Shown one piece after another: positions 24,740 through 32,093 of a stretch of 32,705 bases of DNA; position 1 is the first letter of the stretch, and each line of letters starts with the position of its first letter. The notes under the pieces are model-generated. The model was given only the letters and a program-made list of their open reading frames with translations, ran no database searches and was not told the DNA's origin. The stretch is taken from positions 1 through 32,705 of the forward strand of contig UQUJ01000035.1 in the NCBI GenBank assembly GCA_900544195.1, read 5' to 3'. This DNA comes from an uncultured Alistipes sp. GTDB lineage: Bacteria > Bacteroidota > Bacteroidia > Bacteroidales > UBA932. The position numbers were made by a program, and so were the translations under genes.

Positions 24740-26017
24740 ATGGACAAGATTCTACTTAGAAATATCACTTCGGAGGGGCGGCAGACGGACATCACCATCG
24801 CAGACGGACTGATCAAAAGGATCACCCCGCACTCCGACGAGTACCAGGAACCCGCTTCCGGGGTTGAGACCATTGACTGCACAGGCAAGGTCGCCGTCCC
24901 GGGATTCATCAACATGCACACGCATGCCGCCATGTCCCTGATGAGAGGTGTCGGCGAGGACATGCTGCTGCAGGATTGGCTGGGACACATCTGGGCGATA
25001 GAGTCAAAGCTGGACGCTCCGTTCATCTACTGGGGAACCAAGGTGGCCGCCCTTGAGATGATCAAGACCGGAACCACCACATTCAACGATCATTACTGGT
25101 TCTCACCCACGGCCAGAGCAGCCGCCGAGGAAATGGGGCTGCGTGCCGACGTAGCGTACCTGTTCCTCAACCATAATGACCCGGAGGAGGCCGAGAGGGA
25201 AAAGGAGCAGTGCATCAAGATGCACGAGACGGTGCCACAATGGGGGACAAGGTCTATCTTCACGATAGGTATCCACTCCATCTACTCTGTCAATGAGGAG
25301 CTTATCCTGTGGGCCACTGAATATGCCCGCAAGCACAGTCTTAAGATCCACATCCATCTTGCCGAGTCGGAGCGCGAGGATCTGGACTGCAAGGCGGCGC
25401 ACGGCGGTCTCTCACCTGTCGAGTACCTTGAGGCCCTCGGTGTGCTGGGGCCGGATGTCATCGCCGCCCACACGCTCTGGCTGTCCGAGCACGACATCGA
25501 ACTTCTTGGCAAGTACCATGTGAACTGCGTGCATAACATCAATTCCAACACCAAGCTGGCGTCAGGCTACAAGTTCAAGTGGAAAGAGCTGACTGATGCC
25601 GGGGCGAATGTCTGCCTCGGAACCGACGGATGCGCGTCATCCAACAATCTTGACATGCTTGAGACGATGAAGACCACGGCCTTGTTCCAGAAAGCATGGA
25701 GAAAAGACCCTTCCGCCCTGCCTTTGCAGACGCTCATGGACATGGCAACCGTCAACGGAGCAAAAGCATTAGGCTTGAAAACCGGAAAGATAGAAGAGGG
25801 CTACGAAGCTGACATCCAGATCGTTGACACAGACAACACCTTTTTCCTCTCCCCCGGCCCGTTCCTTGCGAACTTCATCTACTCGGCGCACAGCGACTGC
25901 GTCACCTCTCTCATCTCAGGAGGAAAATTCGTGATGCGCGACCGCAATGTGTTCGGAGAAAAGATGATTCTCAAGGGAGCGCGCACGGTTCTTAATGAAA
26001 TAAACTATAAACAATAA
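24740..26017 (+). CDS. mtaD: 5'-methylthioadenosine/S-adenosylhomocysteine deaminase-like amidohydrolase
   Basis: This is a 425-residue cytoplasmic metal-dependent deaminase of the amidohydrolase superfamily, MtaD/SsnA/TrzN branch. Metal-binding residues are visible: HTH at about residues 60-62 (NMHTHAAMSLMRG), HIHLAES, the AAHTLWLSEHD histidine, and GTDGCASSNNLDM with the catalytic aspartate. The ending GYEADIQIVDTD is typical of the second beta domain. MTA and SAH deaminases convert the adenine group to hypoxanthine. The purine nucleoside phosphorylase gene that follows closely fits, since it could split the resulting inosine-type product. Guanine or other amine substrates cannot be excluded from sequence alone, so the symbol is tentative. 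Confidence 0.85.
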   Translation: MDKILLRNITSEGRQTDITIADGLIKRITPHSDEYQEPASGVETIDCTGKVAVPGFINMHTHAAMSLMRGVGEDMLLQDWLGHIWAIESKLDAPFIYWGTKVAALEMIKTGTTTFNDHYWFSPTARAAAEEMGLRADVAYLFLNHNDPEEAEREKEQCIKMHETVPQWGTRSIFTIGIHSIYSVNEELILWATEYARKHSLKIHIHLAESEREDLDCKAAHGGLSPVEYLEALGVLGPDVIAAHTLWLSEHDIELLGKYHVNCVHNINSNTKLASGYKFKWKELTDAGANVCLGTDGCASSNNLDMLETMKTTALFQKAWRKDPSALPLQTLMDMATVNGAKALGLKTGKIEEGYEADIQIVDTDNTFFLSPGPFLANFIYSAHSDCVTSLISGGKFVMRDRNVFGEKMILKGARTVLNEINYKQ

Positions 26018-26059
26018 CCGGCCGCAGACGCAATGCGGCAATTAATGAATATAATAAAT

Positions 26060-26887
26060 ATGGATCCAAGAGCAGAAAGAATCTACGGAGCCGCTGAATA
26101 TGTCAGACAGCAGATTGGCGACCTCAAACCGGAAGTCGGTATCGTGCTTGGCAGCGGCCTTGGAAAACTTGCGGACAGCATAAGCGATCCGCTGACAATA
26201 CCTTACAAGACAATCCCGGGATTCCCGGTCTCCACGGCGATAGGCCACAAGGGCAACTTCATCGTGGGCAAGCTGGGCGGCAAGACGGTCATCGCCATGC
26301 AGGGACGAATCCACTTCTACGAAGGCTACCCGATGGAACTTGTCACGCTTCCTATCCGCGTGATGAAGGTCATCGGAATCAAGTACCTGTTCGTGTCCAA
26401 CGCCGCCGGCGGTGTCAACTACAACTTCAAGGTCGGAGACCTGATGATCATCACCGATCACATCAACCAGCTGCCTAATCCGCTGATAGGTCCGAATCTG
26501 GAGGATTTCGGGCCAAGATTCCCTGACATGACGAGACCTTACGACCTGAGGCTCATCGCAAAAGCCGAGGAGATCGCCGTACAGATGGGCATCAAGATCC
26601 ACAAGGGTGTCTACTACGGAGGAACCGGTCCGACCTACGAGACTCCAGCCGAGTACAAGTACATCCGCACCATCGGAGGTGACGCTACCGGCATGTCCAC
26701 GGTTCCGGAAGTCATCGTGGCGAGGCATTCGGATATTCCGGTGTTCGGAGTCTCGGTGATAACCAACGAGGCGCATGATGACTATGCTCCGGACTATGTG
26801 AACGACGGGGACGATGTCGTGAAGGCGGCGGACGCGGCGGCGGACAGGATGTGCGCGCTGTTCACAAGGATGATAGAATCGCTGTAA
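26060..26887 (+). CDS. Purine nucleoside phosphorylase
   Basis: This trimeric-type purine nucleoside phosphorylase splits inosine or guanosine with phosphate. The ATG at 26060 (MDPRAERIYGAAEYV) aligns best with family N-termini. ATGs at 26033 and 26045 would add 9 or 5 residues. The length of about 275 residues is normal. Motifs: GIVLGSGLGKLAD (phosphate loop), GRIHFYEGYPM, FVSNAAGGVNYNFKVGDLM, GGTGPTYETPAEYK, and ATGMSTVPEVIVARH with the base-binding segment VITNEAHDDY beyond it. It lies shortly after the deaminase gene and before a small membrane protein gene, in one operon. Confidence 0.94.
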   Translation: MDPRAERIYGAAEYVRQQIGDLKPEVGIVLGSGLGKLADSISDPLTIPYKTIPGFPVSTAIGHKGNFIVGKLGGKTVIAMQGRIHFYEGYPMELVTLPIRVMKVIGIKYLFVSNAAGGVNYNFKVGDLMIITDHINQLPNPLIGPNLEDFGPRFPDMTRPYDLRLIAKAEEIAVQMGIKIHKGVYYGGTGPTYETPAEYKYIRTIGGDATGMSTVPEVIVARHSDIPVFGVSVITNEAHDDYAPDYVNDGDDVVKAADAAADRMCALFTRMIESL

Positions 26888-26899
26888 TATTCATTGGCA

Positions 26900-27118
26900 A
26901 TGAAATACGCTTACATCCTGTATTTTGTGTTCGCCGTGTTCATCATCGGATTCGGCTCCGCGCTTTTGATAAACGGCATGCCGATTTCGTGGAAGATCGT
27001 CTGCATCCTGCTTATCGGGGTTTATTTCCTCTACCGCGGGATCGCGACCTGCGTCAACCAGAAACGCCGCCGCGAGCGTGAGGAGATCGACAACGGGAAC
27101 GATCCGGCTAACGCATAA
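26900..27118 (+). CDS. Small two-helix membrane protein, unknown
   Basis: This is a 72-residue protein starting at the ATG at 26900. A TTG six bases upstream is rejected. Two hydrophobic segments are present, AYILYFVFAVFIIGFGSALL and WKIVCILLIGVYFLYRGIA, followed by a basic and then acidic tail QKRRREREEIDNGNDPANA. It lies 12 bp after the phosphorylase stop and so is probably cotranscribed. It resembles short uncharacterised membrane proteins common in Bacteroidales. I recognise no functional family. Confidence 0.7.
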   Translation: MKYAYILYFVFAVFIIGFGSALLINGMPISWKIVCILLIGVYFLYRGIATCVNQKRRREREEIDNGNDPANA

Positions 27119-27128
27119 TATTATATAG

Positions 27129-27151
27129 GTCACTGAGCTTGTCGAAGTGAC
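27129..27151. repeat. Single REP-type palindrome
   Basis: GTCACT (27129-27134) and AGTGAC (27146-27151) flank GAGCTTGTCGA, giving a hairpin whose sequence GTCACTGAGCTTGTCGAAGT is a variant of the REP word seen at 10200 and 12863. It lies 10 bp after the membrane protein gene and may cap its transcript. Confidence 0.7.
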
Positions 27152-27159
27152 ATAGTAAC

Positions 27160-27246
27160 ATGAAAAAAAATAAGTTGCCTCAGATTAAGAGAATATTTTC
27201 GAGGATAGATCTATTTTCGAAGAAGGAGTGTGCCGGTGGCACATGA
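27160..27246 (+). CDS. Possible 28-residue peptide ORF
   Basis: An ATG frame encodes MKKNKLPQIKRIFSRIDLFS followed by KKECAGGT, then stops at a TGA that overlaps a further 15-codon ATG frame (ATGA). The basic N-terminus and a GG near the end recall double-glycine leader peptides, but the GG sits at the very end and no transporter or peptidase gene is near. The rest of 27119-27335 is AT-rich and shows nothing else beyond the REP hairpin and the nadE leader. It may be noise or a remnant. Confidence 0.18.
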   Translation: MKKNKLPQIKRIFSRIDLFSKKECAGGT

Positions 27247-27335
27247 CTGATGAGAAAAGAGATATAGACCGAAAAGATTCCTTAAGATGATGCAGGTTAT
27301 TTTTTGAAGGTTACTTAATTTCAAACAACATAATA

Positions 27336-29438
27336 ATGGATTTAGGACTCTTCAGAGTGGCCGCCGCAGTGCCAAGGGTAAAGGTGGCGGATGTTGAATA
27401 TAACGCCGAGTCAATCTGCAGACTGACAGGAAAGGCCGAAGAGGAAGGTGCCTCGCTGGTGGTCTTCCCCGAACTATCGATAACCGGTTACACCTGCCTT
27501 GACCTCTTCGGACAGAACCTTCTGCTGACCAAGTCGGAAGAGGCTGTCGGAAAGATAAAGGACTTCACCAGAGGCAAGCACATCACCGTCGTGATCGGAG
27601 CCCCGGTCCGTTTCAGAGGCCGTCTCTACAACTGTGCCATCGTTCTGCGTAACGGGGGCATCAAAGGCATCGTGCCGAAGATCTACCTCCCGACCTACGC
27701 CGAGTTCGACGAGGGACGCTGGTTCGCCTCCGGATCGGATTTCCTTGGACCTGACAACTCGGCCACAGGACGTTTCGTGGACGACGGCAAGGACTACTAC
27801 CGTGACGGTTTCGACTCGATCATCAAATACTGTGGCCACAGGTGCAACATCTCCCCTAACCTGCTGTTCACCGTCGGTAACGCCACATTCGGAATCGAGA
27901 TCTGCGAGGATTTCTGGACCCCGATTCCTCCGTCATCGTTCCTGGCTCCTTCGGGTGCGCAGGTGATAGTGAACATCTCGGCATCCAACGAGGTCATGAC
28001 AAAGCATCAGCAACGCAAGGAATTGATTTCCAACCAGTCTGGCCGCACCGTTTCCGGCTACATCTACTGTTCCGCAGGCTACGGAGAATCCTCTATGGAC
28101 ACCGTTTACGGTGGCTCGTCCATCATCTGCGAGAACGGGCACGTGCTGGCCGAGAACGAAAGATTCCAGCTTCACGACACGATGATATTCGCGGATCTTG
28201 ACATCGAGAAACTGAACGTGCTGCGCCAGAAGAAGAATTCCTTCAGAGGAATGACGCCTGACGGAACCTCCGCCTGTGAATATTCAGGATTATATTCATG
28301 CTACGACCTTGGTCCCGCCGCTCCGACAGATTTTGACAAGAAGTTCTACCGCTACGTCGAGCCGCATCCGTTCCTTCCGGAAGGTGATCCGGCCGAGATA
28401 GCCGAGCGTTCGAAGGAAATCCTTCAGATCCAGACGACCGGACTCATCGCCCGCCTTGAGCATATAAACTGCCAAAAGGCTGTTCTGGGAATATCCGGCG
28501 GCCTCGACAGCACGCTGGCGCTTCTGGTGACGGTCATGGCTTTCGACAAACTGGGAATTCCGAGAGAGAATGTCATCGGAATCACCATGCCGGGTCTCGG
28601 GACGACACACCGCACCAAGTCCAACGCTGTGGACCTGATGGAGGTACTTGGCGTGACGACCCGTGAGATTTCCGTGGTGGCCGCCGTGGAACAGCATTTC
28701 AAGGACATCGGCCACGATCCGAAAGTGATGGATTCCACCTACGAGAACGCCCAGGCCCGCGAGAGGACGCAGATCCTGATGGACATCGCCAATCAGGAGA
28801 ACGGCCTTGTAATAGGTACAGGCGACCTTTCTGAACTGGCTCTCGGCTGGTGCACCTACAACGGTGACCACATGTCGATGTACGCCGTCAACGCCTCCGT
28901 GCCGAAGACCTTGATCAAGTATCTGGTCCGCTGGGCGGCGAAGAACGTTTTCACCGATGTGGCGACCAATGGAGGAAGGTCTGCCGCCGAGATTCTAATT
29001 GACATCGCCGAAACACCTATCAGTCCGGAACTTACCCCGGCTGACTCAAAGGGACAGATCATGCAGAAGACCGAGGATCTGATCGGCCCGTACGAACTGC
29101 ACGACTTCTTCATCTACAACTTCATCAGGTACGGCTATTCCCCGTCCAAGATTTTCCACCTGGCCTGCCGCGCCTTCGGTGAGGCCGAGAACGGAACGGA
29201 TGTCTGCTCAGGGAAGGATGCCGTGAAGCATCCTGACGTGACCTTCGACAAGGCCACGATCCTCAAGTGGCTAAAGAAGTTCTACTGGCGCTTCTTCAGC
29301 CAGCAGTTCAAGCGCTCCTGCATGCCCGACGGCCCGAAGATCAGCCTTGTGAGCTTCTCCCCCCGCGGCGACTGGCGCATGCCATCCGACGCCCAGGTCA
29401 GGCTCTGGATCTCCGAACTTGACAAGATTGTCCTCTGA
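27336..29438 (+). CDS. nadE: NAD+ synthase, glutamine-hydrolysing
   Basis: This enzyme makes NAD+ from nicotinate adenine dinucleotide, ATP and glutamine. It has 700 residues, slightly long for the two-domain form. The N-terminal nitrilase-type glutaminase has VVFPELSITGYTC (catalytic Glu), GIVPKIYLPTYAEF (Lys), and FGIEICEDFWTP (nucleophilic Cys). The C-terminal synthetase begins near residue 385 with LGISGGLDSTLALLV, the ATP pyrophosphatase P-loop, followed by GTGDLSELALGWCTYNGDHM. It forms its own unit, with a bidirectional terminator after it. A separate, diverged nadE fragment lies 1.3 kb downstream. Confidence 0.97.
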   Translation: MDLGLFRVAAAVPRVKVADVEYNAESICRLTGKAEEEGASLVVFPELSITGYTCLDLFGQNLLLTKSEEAVGKIKDFTRGKHITVVIGAPVRFRGRLYNCAIVLRNGGIKGIVPKIYLPTYAEFDEGRWFASGSDFLGPDNSATGRFVDDGKDYYRDGFDSIIKYCGHRCNISPNLLFTVGNATFGIEICEDFWTPIPPSSFLAPSGAQVIVNISASNEVMTKHQQRKELISNQSGRTVSGYIYCSAGYGESSMDTVYGGSSIICENGHVLAENERFQLHDTMIFADLDIEKLNVLRQKKNSFRGMTPDGTSACEYSGLYSCYDLGPAAPTDFDKKFYRYVEPHPFLPEGDPAEIAERSKEILQIQTTGLIARLEHINCQKAVLGISGGLDSTLALLVTVMAFDKLGIPRENVIGITMPGLGTTHRTKSNAVDLMEVLGVTTREISVVAAVEQHFKDIGHDPKVMDSTYENAQARERTQILMDIANQENGLVIGTGDLSELALGWCTYNGDHMSMYAVNASVPKTLIKYLVRWAAKNVFTDVATNGGRSAAEILIDIAETPISPELTPADSKGQIMQKTEDLIGPYELHDFFIYNFIRYGYSPSKIFHLACRAFGEAENGTDVCSGKDAVKHPDVTFDKATILKWLKKFYWRFFSQQFKRSCMPDGPKISLVSFSPRGDWRMPSDAQVRLWISELDKIVL

Positions 29439-29470
29439 ACCCACGCCGCCCTCGGCGGCATCCCAAAACT

Positions 29471-29512
29471 AAAATCCCGTCCAACGAATCTTCTTTCATT
29501 GGCCGGGATTTT
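29471..29512. terminator. Terminator hairpin after nadE
   Basis: AAAATCCCGTCCAA (29471-29484) pairs with TTGGCCGGGATTTT (29499-29512) with one mismatch, around a 14-base loop. A and T runs at the two ends suit termination in both directions. It marks the end of the core block. Confidence 0.82.
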
Positions 29513-29519
29513 CCTTAGA

Positions 29520-29530
29520 GGTTGGCTCAT
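29520..29530 (+). repeat. 11-bp word repeated inverted at the far side of the accessory patch
   Basis: GGTTGGCTCAT here is matched exactly, in inverse orientation, by ATGAGCCAACC at 32520-32530. Between the two lie the pseudogenes and the Xre-ImmA-PIN operon. They could be remnants of terminal inverted repeats, but an 11-bp match may also be chance. Confidence 0.35.
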
Positions 29531-29591
29531 GCACAGAATACGCACTTTTCCTTAAATTAACTCTATAAGATAATGACTATTATGTGACGGT

Positions 29592-29656
29592 CTTGGGCTT
29601 GGCTTGGCTTGGCTTGACTTGGCTTGGCTTGACTTGGCTTGACTTGACTTGACTTG
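29592..29656. repeat. Pentanucleotide tandem repeat, about 13 copies
   Basis: Twelve consecutive 5-base units (GCTTG or ACTTG) run from 29597 to 29656, preceded by a related CTTGG. Only the first base of the unit varies. Such tracts change length by slipped-strand pairing. On the minus strand a short frame across it would encode a SSQAK repeat, but nothing supports that frame as a gene. Confidence 0.9.
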
Positions 29657-29659
29657 GCG

Positions 29660-29908
29660 CATCCACAAGCACACAGATGCACTCTTGAATGCACTCAAAG
29701 GCACGTCACTGTGGCTGACCCTATCCCACAAAGAGGATGTTAGCCACACCTACCTACCTCTCAGACCTCTACAAGCCATCACTCCGTGCTCGTGGTTTAT
29801 CGACAGGAATCCGTTTATGAGCTACTAGTGTTCTTTTTGCCTGACTCGTGACCGGCTCGGCCCAACTCGTACCCGATAGCCCACGACTAGACCAACTCGT
29901 ATCGAGTC
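29660..29908. other. Non-coding stretch between the repeat tract and gene remnants
   Basis: No convincing reading frame is seen. There is a weak stem GTGGCT (29711-29716) / AGCCAC (29742-29747), and a stretch with repeated AACTCGT words at about 29867-29912. The composition differs from both flanks, consistent with scrambled DNA. Confidence 0.4.
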
Positions 29909-30334
29909 GTTCGGCTGACAATCGGTCGTCGCGCGATTTACGGCGTGAATCACACCTGCAGCGCCGCCCACTGCGGTCTTGATTACCTCCTTGTAGGCAT
30001 TTTCCTGACCTTGAACGTGAACTGAAGGGTTCAATGTCGCTGCACAAAGCCAGAAATTCGCATCATAACGCGGATCCTCAGGCTGCTTATGAATATGCAC
30101 GCCCGGGACATCGGCCAGCAGTTCCTCATAAAGCTTCTGCACATGCTGATGATGCTTGATATGCGAATCAAGCACCGTCATCTGGTCGCGACCGATACCT
30201 GCACAAACATTGGACATACGATAGTTGTAGCCAATGGCCGTATGCTGATAGTAAGGATAAGCATCGCGCGCCTGCGTAGCATACCACATAATCTCATTGG
30301 CATCCTCCGCTTTGCGACAAACGAGAGCGCCGCC
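29909..30334 (-). pseudogene. Internal fragment of a DegT/DnrJ/EryC1-type aminotransferase
   Basis: The minus strand encodes an internal piece of a PLP-dependent sugar aminotransferase of the DegT/DnrJ/EryC1/StrS family, the type used for surface-polysaccharide sugars. It runs from GGALVCRKAEDANEIMWYAT through YPYYQHTAIGYNYRMSN, the QMTVLDSHIKHHQHVQ segment, and TAVGGAAGVIHAVN to TTDCQPN. Homology stops abruptly at both ends. The N-terminal half with the PLP-binding lysine is missing, and the C-terminus runs into unrelated sequence. The frame is open from 30403 to 29825, but only the stated part looks like the family. It is non-functional and probably left from a capsule locus. Confidence 0.82.
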
Positions 30335-30389
30335 GGCACAATCGCCTTCAAGGGCCGTCATATACTTCGGCGGTGTGGCGGAGATCTCA

Positions 30390-30712
30390 AAGACGGACAA
30401 CATGCGGCAGTGGATAAAGAAGACAGACCGTTACGAGCCGGCCCTGAATGAAGCCGCCAGCCGGTGGTGCCTTCACAACGGTACCGAACTGGATGAATGC
30501 CGCTCCAAAAAGCCACTGGACAAAGATCCAGCCGAAAGCCTTGTCAACCAGACATACAGATACTTCTACAGCCGTATCTGTCGTGACACATTCTTCTCCT
30601 ATGATGAGCTCAACAACAAGCTAGATGAATTGAACGATATATTGTTCAACAACAGGACCCGCTGGAACAAGACATACAGCCGCAGGGAACAGTATGAACG
30701 AGAGGAAGCAGG
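30390..30712 (+). pseudogene. IS21-family transposase (IstA) C-terminal fragment
   Basis: In this plus-strand frame the sequence KTDNMRQWIKKTDRYEPALN, then LNEAASRWCLHNGTELDEC, KPLDKDPAESLVNQTYRYFY, LNNKLDELNDILFN and YSRREQYEREE follows the C-terminal part of IstA integrases. The aspartate of TDN and the glutamate of AESLVN correspond to the second and third residues of the DDE triad. The N-terminal half, including the helix-turn-helix and the first catalytic aspartate, is missing, and no IstB gene follows. The ends abut the aminotransferase remnant and a nadE fragment, so this is a dead insertion-sequence remnant. Confidence 0.8.
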
Positions 30713-30715
30713 GCG

Positions 30716-30868
30716 ACGTACAATGGCGACCACATGTCCATGTACGCGGTGGATGCCAGCATTACGAAGACGCTTGTGCGATACATGGTGGGCCGGGCCG
30801 CAGAGAATCATTTAGAGATTGATGTGGCGGGGGCAAAAGGGGCTGTTCTGCACACGAGAATTTGGTGA
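30716..30868 (+). pseudogene. Fragment of a second, diverged nadE
   Basis: Beginning at 30716 the plus strand encodes TYNGDHMSMYAVDASITKTL followed by VRYMVGRAAEN. The intact nadE at 28853-28945 has TYNGDHMSMYAVNASVPKTL then IKYLVRWAAKN. By hand count 22 of 31 residues agree. The nucleotide sequence differs at many third positions, so this is not a recent copy of the neighbouring gene. Similarity fades after about 30810, and the frame stops at 30866-30868. It directly follows the IstA fragment in a different frame. Confidence 0.8.
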
Positions 30869-30874
30869 TGATAG

Positions 30875-31402
30875 TTATATTTTTGAACAAATATACTGAT
30901 CGAAGTCTACTATTGGAGGATTGCTGCCCATGCTTATCACAATACGTATAAAGTCTTCGGCTTCTTCTTTTTTCAACAAGCCACGCCGAATCGCGTAAAA
31001 CAGGAAATCGTTTGTGGTAAGATAAGTTATTCCATGTTCGTTACAATAATTGGTTATATCTCTGGTGTTGCTGCTGCCTACAACATCGTTGTGAAATTTG
31101 CAGTACACCATGCAGGCGCTTTCTCCTTTACCTAGATGCAACCCGTTTGTTGCCGTTAATCTGAAGTATTCCTTTTTCGCTTCTCCTGAAACATTGAATA
31201 GTTCTTCGCGAATATCTATTCCATGAGATATCTGTTTGATTAATTCTGAAAGTATCAACATCGGAAGTTCCTATTTTACAACATCGAGAACGATGTACTG
31301 AAATTCCGGAAATATCCTCGGTAGCAATGATAGTTTTCCCCCTCTGACGAAGTGATTGATTACGTCTGCATCAAGCACTATCTTAGTCTTTTTCTCTCCC
31401 AT
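30875..31402 (-). pseudogene. PIN-domain protein gene interrupted by an in-frame TAG
   Basis: Read from the ATG at 31402, the frame encodes MGEKKTKIVLDADVINHF and, later, FQYIVLDVVK. It then meets TAG at 31271-31273 and continues in the same frame as ELPMLILSELIKQ to the stop at 30875. The whole is a PIN-like nuclease of about 175 residues. The first acidic residues are in VLDADVINHF. The others are in GKGESACMVYC (Glu) and YLTTNDFLFYAIRRGLL (Asp), after the TAG. An ATG follows the TAG by nine bases, so re-initiation could give the 128-residue C-terminal part. The start overlaps the ImmA gene by 20 bases, so the gene belongs to the Xre-ImmA operon and is a likely toxin. Whether it is a dead gene, a split protein or a sequencing error is open. 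Confidence 0.72.
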
Positions 31403-32093
31403 TCGATATCATGTTTAGCAGTTCCGTATAATGCCCTTCGGAAATCTTTCCCGTTTCGAAAAGCAATCTGGCTTTTTCTCCGAAATCTCCGATAAAAACG
31501 CCATCGTTTCCTGATTCGTACAATGATTTGTCGTACCCGTAATTCATAGCAGACTCTTTTACCGGTATCATTTGTAGCTCCTGACGTTTATTCTCGGAAA
31601 TGACCCCTACATCTTTCAAGCGGATAAGCAGCATTGACCGGGAGACCTGGAACAACTGCTCTATTCTTAGGATGGTTGCGAGTTTTACATCATGCTGCAG
31701 TATTTCATCTGTGCTGAGCATCGCATACACTCCTTCTCTAGGAAGGAGCAGAACCGATGCGAACAAATCTGCGTTTTTTTCCTCCATAGTCGTAGCTCCG
31801 CTGCACATATGTGGTGTGGGATTTTCATCGAAATAAAGGTGATATAATTCATGAGCGATCGTAAAATGCTGTCGTCCTCTGGTAGAATTGCTGTTTATCA
31901 GCATGAACATTTTATTGCTTGGTGACTTGCAACTTATACCAAATGACGTGCCGGACAACGGGCGATACATAATTGAAATCTGAAGCTTGCGCAATAAGGT
32001 CTTTGCTTCTACTGGCTCGGACGGACCCAATTCATTCAAAGCACGAAATCTACCAGCTAATATTTCCGCTTGCTGTATTGATAGTTTTTTCAT
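31383..32093 (-). CDS. ImmA/IrrE family metallo-endopeptidase
   Basis: This is a 236-residue zinc peptidase of the ImmA/IrrE (COG2856, DUF955) family. The active-site motif HFTIAHELYHLYFDE places HELYH at residues 81-85. The third zinc ligand is expected around MEEKNADLFASVLLLP at about residue 105, which matches the family's E-x-x-A-x-x-F-A pattern. The C-terminal half is helical and uncharacterised. The ATG overlaps the stop of the Xre gene by four bases (ATGA), and the end overlaps the PIN gene by 20 bases, so all three are translationally coupled. Such peptidases often cleave a partner Xre repressor. Here they would relieve repression of the PIN gene, which is inference. Confidence 0.92.
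   Translation of the reverse strand: MKKLSIQQAEILAGRFRALNELGPSEPVEAKTLLRKLQISIMYRPLSGTSFGISCKSPSNKMFMLINSNSTRGRQHFTIAHELYHLYFDENPTPHMCSGATTMEEKNADLFASVLLLPREGVYAMLSTDEILQHDVKLATILRIEQLFQVSRSMLLIRLKDVGVISENKRQELQMIPVKESAMNYGYDKSLYESGNDGVFIGDFGEKARLLFETGKISEGHYTELLNMISNGREKD

Noticed and set aside
27160..27290. A bacteriocin precursor cluster
   Set aside because: The GG lies at the very end of the peptide, and there is no transporter, peptidase or maturation gene nearby; kept only as a low-confidence ORF.
29592..29656. CRISPR or coding repeat
   Set aside because: It is a simple 5-base tandem repeat; the minus-strand frame across it (29552-29749) has no other protein-like features.
29825..30403. 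An intact aminotransferase gene
   Set aside because: The PLP-lysine region is absent, and both ends run into unrelated sequence.
30297..30815. An intact gene of about 170 codons
   Set aside because: Only the middle matches IstA. The start reads through the aminotransferase remnant backwards, and the end is a nadE fragment in the wrong frame.
30875..31402. TAG recoded as a sense codon in this genome
   Set aside because: TAG cleanly ends the DUF5606 and DUF3276 genes here, so genome-wide recoding is not supported.
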